From Candidatus Collierbacteria bacterium (GTDB taxonomy: Bacteria > Patescibacteriota > Microgenomatia > UBA1400 > MFAQ01), in the NCBI GenBank assembly GCA_003531665.1, contig DQFC01000019.1, forward strand, positions 1 to 58,351: a stretch of DNA of 58,351 nt, given 5' to 3'. Each line of letters begins with the position of its first letter. The stretch's first letter is position 1. A model generated the notes under the pieces. It made no database searches. It was not told the DNA's origin and worked only from the letters and a program-made list of their open reading frames with translations. This document shows positions 21,309 through 27,581 of this stretch, one piece after another. The translations under genes and the position numbers were made by a program.

Positions 21309-22279
21309 CTTGGTTTGCCGGTGAACATATCGGCGATGATCTCTTCCAAGGGGACGTGAATAATGTCGATGTCGTCAATGGGTAAATTTTCCATGATATC
21401 GGCAATCGTTTTTGACTGTTTGGCCTTGGAGATTTCTATGGTGTAGGTGAGAGGTTTATGGTCGACGATTTTGCCGTATTTTTCGATTACTTGTGGTGCT
21501 ACGGTTTCGGTGAGGACCAAGGTAAGATATTTTTTGTCTTGGTAATTCCTAAGAAGTTTTGGCATCGAATCGTCAAAGACAATTTGTCCGTGATTGATGA
21601 CTATGACTCGGTCACTGACCTTCTCAACGTCGTCCATATCATGGCTGGTGAGCAAGAGTGTGATCTTTAAATCACGCTGAATATCTCTTAAAAAAGACCG
21701 GATTCTCTGTTTGGAAATTATATCCAGACCGATAGTAGGTTCGTCAAGATATAGGATCTCGGGATTGTGGAGTAGCGACGCTACCAGCTCGAGTTTCATT
21801 CTTTCTCCGAGAGACAGTTTCCTAACTTGTTTGTCTAAGAATTTTTCGACACTCAGCATAGCAGTTAGACGGGCCACCCTTTCCAAAAAATTGTGGTCTG
21901 AAATGCCATATATTTTTTTAGCGAGTTCGAAGTTCTGATTTGGAGTTAGATCCCATGCCAAACCGGAGCGGTTTCCCATTACCAGGCCTATTCGTTTCAG
22001 GTATTCATTCTTCCGATCGAAAGGAAAAAAATTGAGAACCTCAACTTTACCAGATGTGGGAAAAAGAAGTCCGGAAAGTATTTTCATGATAGTGGTTTTG
22101 CCGGCTCCGTTCGGACCAAGTAGGGCGACCGACTCTCCCCTATCGATAGAAAATGAAATGTTCTTAATCGCCGAAACGTTTTTATACCTAGGGAAAAGAA
22201 CATCTTTCCAAAAACTTTGTTTAATTTTTATGGAATAGTCTCGTTGAAGTTTGTTGAGAGAAATGATGGAGTCGTTCAT
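21305..22279 (-). CDS. ABC-2 type exporter, ATPase subunit
   Basis: 324 residues. Walker A is Gly-Pro-Asn-Gly-Ala-Gly-Lys-Thr-Thr near 55-63, the signature is Leu-Ser-Leu-Gly-Glu-Arg near 157, and Walker B is Ile-Leu-Tyr-Leu-Asp-Glu-Pro-Thr near 175. A C-terminal extension of about 80 residues ends the protein. It is of the COG4586 kind, which pairs with two distinct permeases, exactly as here: the two genes upstream encode them with four-base and 20-base overlaps. It powers export of an unknown substrate. Confidence 0.88.
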   Translation of the reverse strand: MNDSIISLNKLQRDYSIKIKQSFWKDVLFPRYKNVSAIKNISFSIDRGESVALLGPNGAGKTTIMKILSGLLFPTSGKVEVLNFFPFDRKNEYLKRIGLVMGNRSGLAWDLTPNQNFELAKKIYGISDHNFLERVARLTAMLSVEKFLDKQVRKLSLGERMKLELVASLLHNPEILYLDEPTIGLDIISKQRIRSFLRDIQRDLKITLLLTSHDMDDVEKVSDRVIVINHGQIVFDDSMPKLLRNYQDKKYLTLVLTETVAPQVIEKYGKIVDHKPLTYTIEISKAKQSKTIADIMENLPIDDIDIIHVPLEEIIADMFTGKPS

Positions 22280-23103
22280 GATGAGGCTGAGGTATAGTTT
22301 CTAATGGCGAAGTTCCAAGCAATTTTTCGAATGATTACGGCGAATAGAGCTATTATAAAGGCCCAGAGAAAAAGAAACCGAGGATTCGTTTTTTCCAGTA
22401 TGGCAGAAGTGGTAAAAGCGGTGGTTATGAGGACAGGAATAAAGGTGCCAAATACTATTTGTAGCGGACGACTGAACCCTTCGAAAGGAATCATGCTTCC
22501 GGCACCCGCTCCGATAAAGCCAGCCAGATCAATAATGTTTTCACTTTCTCCTAACCAAAATACGGGGAGCGCCGCCAAAAATTCGAAAACGTGTAGAGAA
22601 ATAGATCCAAAAATAAAAATAAAGACACCATAAATAAGATTGGTGTGGTTTATGGAAAGCGCCGACCATTCTATCGAGAAAACTATGGCGAGAGTGGGGG
22701 GGAAAGCGTCCACAAAGAAACGAAATCCTCCGATGTTTCTGGTGGTGAGATAAAAAAGTGCCGGGACGGGCTTGGTGAGAATCATGTCCAGATTTCCTTT
22801 GTTGACGTCAATGGTGAGTTCGTGAATGTTGATCATGGATAAATACCAATTGGTGTAATATGTGAGCTGTGCAACGAAAAAATAGAGGAGCATGTCGTTG
22901 TGCGAATATCCTGCAATTTGCTTCGTGTTTCCGAAAATAATATGGACAAAAAGAAGCATAGAAAGGGTGTAGGCGGTGGTAGAAATTACTCCGGCCCAGT
23001 TGTTTCCGGCATAAGCCACCTCTTTGCGGAAGGCGAAATGGCAACTAGCTTGCAAGATCTCGAATCGTTGTTTGAGATGGCCTTTATATTCCGATAGCTT
23101 CAT
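22276..23103 (-). CDS. ABC-2 type exporter, permease subunit 1
   Basis: 275 residues, about six membrane helices. It is of the COG4587 kind, the usual first partner of COG4586 ATPases. The N-terminus carries a cytoplasmic Phe-Arg-Lys-Glu-Val-Ala-Tyr stretch before helix 1. Its stop overlaps the ATPase start by four bases and its start lies within the end of the second permease gene, so the three are one operon. The substrate is unknown. Confidence 0.8.
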   Translation of the reverse strand: MKLSEYKGHLKQRFEILQASCHFAFRKEVAYAGNNWAGVISTTAYTLSMLLFVHIIFGNTKQIAGYSHNDMLLYFFVAQLTYYTNWYLSMINIHELTIDVNKGNLDMILTKPVPALFYLTTRNIGGFRFFVDAFPPTLAIVFSIEWSALSINHTNLIYGVFIFIFGSISLHVFEFLAALPVFWLGESENIIDLAGFIGAGAGSMIPFEGFSRPLQIVFGTFIPVLITTAFTTSAILEKTNPRFLFLWAFIIALFAVIIRKIAWNFAIRNYTSASS

Positions 23104-23866
23104 ATTTTTTCATTGAATGATTCCACAAAGAAAAGGCCAATAGGTTTAGGGTTATGCCCCAGAAAATACCAATACCTATATCCATTCCGACGCCATGTGG
23201 GGTAAGGGTGTTACTGAGAGAGTTGGCGGGTAGATACACCATGCCAGGAAAAGGTGAAAAACGGAGGATTTCTTTGAGAGGTGAGGGAAACATATATAGA
23301 GGAACCATGGTGCCGGTGAAAATTCGAATAAAATTTTGAATTGAATTTCTAATGCCGAAAGCATCGGTAAAATGCAAGAAAAGTGTTCCCTCAAGAATGT
23401 TGTAGGCAAAAGAGATGGCCCAAGCATTTACAAAAAACAGAAGAAAGAACACAAGAGAAAATATATTTTTTGGTGGCATTAACGATAAACCAATGAAAAT
23501 GTTGATCACGGCAAGTATTAATCTCATGCCGTTTCTGCCCAATGAAATAGCATAGAGAGTTGGGATTAATTTGGTGGGTTTGATGATGTAGTTACTGATT
23601 TGTCCAGACTTAATTTGATTTCCAATAAGGCTACTGAGAGCTCCCCAGCGAGACATGGTGAGGTCGGCTACTCCCATGGCGATTAAAAAATAGGCGGTAA
23701 TTTGAGGGAGAGAAACGGAGATTCCCGAACTTTTGATATAAACGGACCAGAAAAGCACGAGAAAGACAACCTCCACTATTCTTTTTAGGACAGTGGCGAT
23801 TATCTCAAAAGGATAGGCGAAGAAACGCAAAAAACTAAACCGGATGATATCGAAATAGACGGTCAC
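23084..23866 (-). CDS. ABC-2 type exporter, permease subunit 2
   Basis: 260 residues, about six membrane helices, of the DUF990/COG3694 kind. It is the first gene of the exporter operon and overlaps permease 1 by 20 bases. Phe-Thr-Gly-Thr-Met-Val-Pro-Leu-Tyr-Met-Phe-Pro near 195 is typical of these half-size permeases. The start at ATG 23866 has no clear Shine-Dalgarno. Confidence 0.8.
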   Translation of the reverse strand: MTVYFDIIRFSFLRFFAYPFEIIATVLKRIVEVVFLVLFWSVYIKSSGISVSLPQITAYFLIAMGVADLTMSRWGALSSLIGNQIKSGQISNYIIKPTKLIPTLYAISLGRNGMRLILAVINIFIGLSLMPPKNIFSLVFFLLFFVNAWAISFAYNILEGTLFLHFTDAFGIRNSIQNFIRIFTGTMVPLYMFPSPLKEILRFSPFPGMVYLPANSLSNTLTPHGVGMDIGIGIFWGITLNLLAFSLWNHSMKKYEAIGI

Positions 23867-23889
23867 TAAACGATGTTATCATAGCCATC

Positions 23890-24177
23890 TCAGCACATGT
23901 CGACCAGCATGGGAAGAACTTCGATGCAGGGCGTGCCCCAGCTATGGTTTTTGAGGATGAACTCGTGAATTTTCTCCAGATTTGATTTGGTAGTTTTGAG
24001 GCTAAGGAGAACTATGTCCGATCCCTGAACGCCATCTTCAACATACATGAGGTGCACGCCTTCTTGGATCTTGGCTGTGCCACAGAGTTCTTGCTGGAGC
24101 ATTTCTGCGCAAAGCCTAATCCCCTCTTCTTTGGTAGGGCAGGGAATGTTGATAATGATTGGATCTAGTTCGGACAT
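23890..24177 (-). CDS. cutA: CutA1-like protein
   Basis: 95 residues, the usual size for this trimeric cytoplasmic protein family. Ile-Ile-Ile-Asn-Ile-Pro-Cys-Pro opens the ferredoxin-like fold, Leu-Leu-Ser-Leu-Lys-Thr-Thr is in the middle (about 58-64) and Gly-Thr-Pro-Cys-Ile-Glu-Val-Leu-Pro ends it. The family was linked to divalent-metal tolerance, but its true role is unclear. TAAAAT ends six bases before the ATG. Confidence 0.8.
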   Translation of the reverse strand: MSELDPIIINIPCPTKEEGIRLCAEMLQQELCGTAKIQEGVHLMYVEDGVQGSDIVLLSLKTTKSNLEKIHEFILKNHSWGTPCIEVLPMLVDMC

Positions 24178-24245
24178 GTGTTTATTTTAGCCAACATTAC
24201 CTGTTTTGGGTAGGGGTTAGTGATATGGTTTGATATACTTGTAGG

Positions 24246-25100
24246 ATGAGTACTTACCCGACGGAGAGATTGACCCCCCTTTCGCTGCAAGAGACATATT
24301 TCCGTGAGTCCGGAGTTCACCGGTACTCTCTGGCAGATGGAACAAATATAGTTGGGGTGTCCGCAGACACTTGGAGAGATTTTCGTACAATGATTGAGGA
24401 AGTGTCACCTGAGGCTCCTATTGTGGCTAGCCCGGAGCTAATTACCATTGCGGGCATGGTGTTTAACGACTTGATAAATAATCAGGATTTGATTAACGAT
24501 CGATTGAGCGAATTGTTGGAGTTCTCAAGAACAAGAGCCAAGACGCTCTTCGTAATAGGCACCCCCCTCTTTGTACATTCTGACAGACCGAGAAATAGTG
24601 TCCTGTTGATTAAAAATGGAGAAATTGTGGATGCAACAAACAAAAGATCTGGTGCGACTCTAGAAGAAAATTTTTGTTTTGATTTAGTGGCTGAGGAGGC
24701 TCCCCTATTACTACCGGGGACCAATACTGCCGTCCTAATTTGCGCTGATTTGCCAACGGCCGTACTTTATACCGACCAAGACAAGAGTTTTTTAGATCGA
24801 ACCTTGGAATTGTCTAATAGACGTCATCTGATGGGTAAGAACGTTCAGCTCTTACCAGCATCAGCCACGAGCCTATTGGTGATTGCCTGTTGGAGCATAG
24901 GAGGGTCTTGGATACAAGAGGGGCAAGCCGATGAATATTATAGAATGCAACTCAGGAATATTGTTTGGAGACTAACCGTGGCGACTAGCATAAAAGAAGT
25001 GGTTGTCGTAGATCGTGTGCCGATGAGTTTGACCGAAAAGCAAAGAAGGATTACTCCTCAAAAGCCCTTTAACGGAATATTAAAAAACCCTCTCGCGTGA
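24246..25100 (+). CDS. Carbon-nitrogen hydrolase (nitrilase)-like protein
   Basis: 284 residues. The family triad can be placed: Glu in Ala-Ser-Pro-Glu-Leu near 63, a Lys in the Asn-Ser-Val-Leu-Leu-Ile-Lys-Asn-Gly or following region near 120-130, and Cys in Leu-Ile-Cys-Ala-Asp near 167. These enzymes cleave amides or nitriles; the substrate is unknown and the match is divergent. TATACT ends six bases before the ATG. The last five codons and stop (Lys-Asn-Pro-Leu-Ala) overlap the terminator of the opposite-strand pilin gene. Confidence 0.6.
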   Translation: MSTYPTERLTPLSLQETYFRESGVHRYSLADGTNIVGVSADTWRDFRTMIEEVSPEAPIVASPELITIAGMVFNDLINNQDLINDRLSELLEFSRTRAKTLFVIGTPLFVHSDRPRNSVLLIKNGEIVDATNKRSGATLEENFCFDLVAEEAPLLLPGTNTAVLICADLPTAVLYTDQDKSFLDRTLELSNRRHLMGKNVQLLPASATSLLVIACWSIGGSWIQEGQADEYYRMQLRNIVWRLTVATSIKEVVVVDRVPMSLTEKQRRITPQKPFNGILKNPLA

Positions 25101-25106
25101 GAGGGT
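25082..25106 (-). terminator. Terminator of the double Flp-pilin gene
   Basis: Perfect 8-bp stem ACCCTCTC/GAGAGGGT with loop GCGT, followed by six T on the minus strand. It overlaps the end of the plus-strand nitrilase-like gene. Confidence 0.85.
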
Positions 25107-25133
25107 GAGGGAAAACGCCTAGCGGTACCGGGA

Positions 25134-25718
25134 TTAGGCCTCGTCCGCTTCGTCTTTTTCGCTTTCGTCGGAGTTTGAAGGTTGAATAGGTAATAGATTT
25201 GAGTTTGCGGCCCAAACCCCAAGACTCCCTGCAATCAGGACGGCGAACCCAAATACCCAAAAAGGAATTAGTGGTTCTTGGAAGCTTTCGGTTGGTGGCG
25301 TGGGAGGTAAGGTTTCCTCAATTGAAGAAAAAACGTTTCCGATTATAGGTCCCAGAAGTAACAATACTGCAATGACTACAATGGCGACCAGAACGAGGAT
25401 CAGAGCGTATTCGACCAGACCTTGACCGTTTTCGGTTGGGTCATTGCCTTCATCGAGGTTTTGGGGTTGACTTGGTAGTATATTTGAGTTCGTGAGAAGA
25501 AACGTAAGGCCGGTCAGTACTGTTGCTCCAACTCCAAGAACCCAATTGGGAACAACAGGTTCTTGGGCGTTTGTGGTAGAGAGAGATCCCTCCGTTGTGG
25601 AGAAAATGTTTCCAATTGTTGGCCCTAGAAGCATCAATACTGCGATTACTGTAATGGCGACAAGAACTAGGACCAGCGAATATTCGACCAGACCCTGGCC
25701 CCTTTCGTGCTTTTTCAT
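25134..25718 (-). CDS. Tandem-duplicated Flp/Fap-type pilin
   Basis: 194 residues from ATG at 25718, fixed by GGAGGA four bases upstream. Two copies of one unit lie end to end: Gly-Gln-Gly-Leu-Val-Glu-Tyr at 7-13 and 98-104, each followed by a long hydrophobic helix, a linker with Gln-Glu-Pro-x-x-Pro-x-Trp-Val, a second helix, and Ser-Asn-x-Leu-Pro-x-Gln-Pro. Flp pilins are normally single units of 50-70 residues with a Gly-x-x-x-x-Glu-Tyr start. No Flp assembly genes are adjacent. A consensus promoter and strong Shine-Dalgarno suggest high expression. It could be a surface fibre subunit or a membrane protein reusing the fold. Confidence 0.75.
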   Translation of the reverse strand: MKKHERGQGLVEYSLVLVLVAITVIAVLMLLGPTIGNIFSTTEGSLSTTNAQEPVVPNWVLGVGATVLTGLTFLLTNSNILPSQPQNLDEGNDPTENGQGLVEYALILVLVAIVVIAVLLLLGPIIGNVFSSIEETLPPTPPTESFQEPLIPFWVFGFAVLIAGSLGVWAANSNLLPIQPSNSDESEKDEADEA

Positions 25719-25757
25719 GTTATCCTCCAGATAGGGTGAAATCAAAGAGCTTGGGAT

Positions 25758-25785
25758 ATTATAGCGGGTATTTACCGCCTGTCAA
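25758..25785 (-). promoter_or_regulatory. Consensus promoter of the double pilin gene
   Basis: TTGACA (25785-25780) and TATAAT (25763-25758) with 16 bases between them. Both hexamers match consensus exactly. The leader of about 35 bases carries GGAGGA. Confidence 0.85.
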
Positions 25786-25828
25786 GGTTATGGGACAAGT
25801 TTGGAACCGAAGGTTTTTCTTATATTGG

Positions 25829-25841
25829 CGTCGCACAATAA
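25829..25841 (+). other. Copy of the dif-like half-site upstream of xer
   Basis: CGTCGCACAATAA is identical to 14665-14677 in the palindrome of the long non-coding region. Here only one arm is present, ending five bases before the TATGAT -10 of the recombinase gene. Confidence 0.35.
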
Positions 25842-25857
25842 TTTGGTATGATGAACT

Positions 25858-26805
25858 GTGGCTAAGAAACCGGTAAATGATTTGGGCCTTCGGATCTTGA
25901 TAAAGAGATATTTGAGTTTTATTGAAGTCGAGAAGAACTACTCCAAGTTTACGATTCGTAACTACTCCCACTACCTGGGGATGTTCCGCAAATGGTTCGA
26001 GAAGCACTACGAGCAGGAATATATCGAAAAATTGACTAGTGAGATGGTACGGAAGTATCGTTTATTTTTGGCTAGATACGAGACCAAAGAAGGCAAGAGA
26101 CTCTCCCCTACTACTCAAAGTTATTACGTCATCGCTCTTAGAGCGTTTTTGAAATATTGTGCAAAAAAGGGAGTAAAAACTTTATCGGCTGAGAAAGTGG
26201 ATCTACCCAAACATGGTGAGCACCAAATAAAGTTTCTCGACCGAGAGCAGGTGGAGAGACTGCTTATGGCTCCCGACACGTCAAATATCAGTGGTTTACG
26301 TGACAGAACTATTTTGGAGGTACTATTTAGTACAGGGTTGCGTGTTTCGGAACTGGCCAAGTTGGATATTGATAAGATTGATCTGAAAGAAAGAGAGTTT
26401 GGAATATTGGGGAAGGGCCGTAGGATGAGACTGGTTTTCTTGTCGGAGAGGGCCACTCAATGGTTGGGTCGATACCTGGCGGCCAGGACAGATCCATTCC
26501 GAGCCTTATGGGTGAGAATTCCCAAAAGTGGCGATTGGGATCCGACTATGGGAAACGAGAAAGCCAGGCTGTCTATAAGGGGAATTCAGAGAATTGTGGA
26601 AAAGTATCGAAGATCTGCCGGATTGCCGATTAAGGTAAGCCCACACGTGCTTCGTCATAGCTTTGCCACCACCCTGCTCCAGCAAGGAGCGGACCTACGG
26701 AGTGTCCAAGAAATGCTTGGTCACAAAAACGTAGCCACCACCCAGATCTATACTCACGTGACCAATCCCCAACTCAAACAAATCCACGACAAGTTTTTGA
26801 AATAG
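25858..26805 (+). CDS. Xer-type tyrosine recombinase
   Basis: 315 residues. The N-terminal SAM-like DNA-binding domain (about 10-105) is followed by the catalytic domain: Arg in Gly-Leu-Arg-Val-Ser-Glu-Leu near 161, His-Val-Leu-Arg-His near 263-267, His in Leu-Gly-His-Lys near 288 and the nucleophile Tyr in Ile-Tyr-Thr-His near 298. It probably resolves chromosome dimers and may be the only Xer protein of the cell. The start is GTG at 25858, five bases after TATGAT. Nearby are a dif-like half-site and a transposase gene. Confidence 0.88.
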   Translation: MAKKPVNDLGLRILIKRYLSFIEVEKNYSKFTIRNYSHYLGMFRKWFEKHYEQEYIEKLTSEMVRKYRLFLARYETKEGKRLSPTTQSYYVIALRAFLKYCAKKGVKTLSAEKVDLPKHGEHQIKFLDREQVERLLMAPDTSNISGLRDRTILEVLFSTGLRVSELAKLDIDKIDLKEREFGILGKGRRMRLVFLSERATQWLGRYLAARTDPFRALWVRIPKSGDWDPTMGNEKARLSIRGIQRIVEKYRRSAGLPIKVSPHVLRHSFATTLLQQGADLRSVQEMLGHKNVATTQIYTHVTNPQLKQIHDKFLK

Positions 26806-26823
26806 TTAATATCTATCTGTAAG

Positions 26824-26850
26824 TACCTGCAAGGATTATCCTCGCAGGTA
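26824..26850. repeat. RAYT-associated palindrome, copy 1 (upstream)
   Basis: TACCTGCAAGGA, centre TTA, TCCTCGCAGGTA. The arms pair over 12 bases with one mismatch. It lies 15 bases before the transposase start codon. Confidence 0.85.
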
Positions 26851-26864
26851 AGATATAACTAATT

Positions 26865-27557
26865 ATGCCCGCAAAAAACGTCATTAAAGAATATGAGGCT
26901 GGAGGATATTATCATATTTATAATCGTGGGGTAGACAAAAGAACGATTTTTGAAGATTATAAGGACTACAAAACCTTCCTATCGTATTTACAGTTATATT
27001 TGGATCCCCCACTTCAAAACCAAAGTGAATTTGACCTGCGAGGATTATCCCCGCAGGTAAAAGTATCTCCGTCAAAGGTGTTGAAGAACTATTGGGGTGA
27101 CATTAGATTGCTTGCGTATTGTTTGATGCCAAACCATTTTCATCTAATGATTCAGCAGAAATCGGAAAAAGGGATAGATAATTTTATGAGATCACTGTCT
27201 ACGAAATACGTAAGATATTTCAACACTCGCTACAAACGGATAGGGCCCCTGTTCCAAGGAATTTATAAGGCAGTAAAAATCTCTGATGAATACCAGTTCG
27301 TCTATCTTTCTAAATATATACACCGGAACCCACTTGGTTTATTGACCTGCGAGGATAATCCTCGCAGGTTGAGTGAATATAAGTTTTCGTCGTATGGAAA
27401 CTATCTTCATTTGTTTTCACAGACATGGATAAACACGAGTGAAATATTAGAGTTATTCTCAATTTGGAACAAGAGCTCTTCCTATTCTTCGTTTGTAGAA
27501 GATGGAAACACTGACGATATAGCCATCATTGCTCCATTGACTATCGATATTCTCTGA
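26865..27557 (+). CDS. REP-associated tyrosine transposase (RAYT, Y1/HUH family)
   Basis: 230 residues. The N-terminus Gly-Gly-Tyr-Tyr-His-Ile-Tyr-Asn-Arg-Gly and the metal-binding HUH motif in Asn-His-Phe-His-Leu-Met (about 90-95) are diagnostic. The catalytic Tyr is in the helix Ser-Thr-Lys-Tyr-Val-Arg-Tyr-Phe-Asn near 112-120. Such enzymes nick and join single-stranded DNA at palindromic REP hairpins. Copies of one 25-bp palindrome lie upstream, twice inside the gene and across its stop codon. The two inner copies are in different reading frames yet open. TATAAC ends five bases before the ATG. Confidence 0.9.
   Translation: MPAKNVIKEYEAGGYYHIYNRGVDKRTIFEDYKDYKTFLSYLQLYLDPPLQNQSEFDLRGLSPQVKVSPSKVLKNYWGDIRLLAYCLMPNHFHLMIQQKSEKGIDNFMRSLSTKYVRYFNTRYKRIGPLFQGIYKAVKISDEYQFVYLSKYIHRNPLGLLTCEDNPRRLSEYKFSSYGNYLHLFSQTWINTSEILELFSIWNKSSSYSSFVEDGNTDDIAIIAPLTIDIL
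27034..27058. repeat. RAYT-associated palindrome, copy 2 (inside the gene)
   Basis: ACCTGCGAGGA, TTA, TCCCCGCAGGT, with one mismatch between arms. It is translated as Asp-Leu-Arg-Gly-Leu-Ser-Pro-Gln-Val. Confidence 0.9.
27345..27369. repeat. RAYT-associated palindrome, copy 3 (inside the gene)
   Basis: ACCTGCGAGGA, TAA, TCCTCGCAGGT, perfect arms. It is translated in another frame as Thr-Cys-Glu-Asp-Asn-Pro-Arg-Arg. Confidence 0.9.
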
Positions 27558-27581
27558 CCTGCGAGGATTATCCTCGCAGGT
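27557..27581. repeat. RAYT-associated palindrome, copy 4 (between transposase and pyrG)
   Basis: ACCTGCGAGGA, TTA, TCCTCGCAGGT, perfect arms. Its first base is the last base of the transposase TGA stop. On the other strand it encodes the last residues and the TAA stop of pyrG. Confidence 0.9.

Noticed and set aside
23890-25100. Metal-resistance island with CutA
   Set aside because: No metal transporter or regulator lies nearby; CutA and the nitrilase-like gene have separate promoters.
26824-27581. CRISPR array
   Set aside because: The four repeats are palindromes 170-310 bases apart, two of them within a transposase gene; spacing and context do not fit CRISPR.
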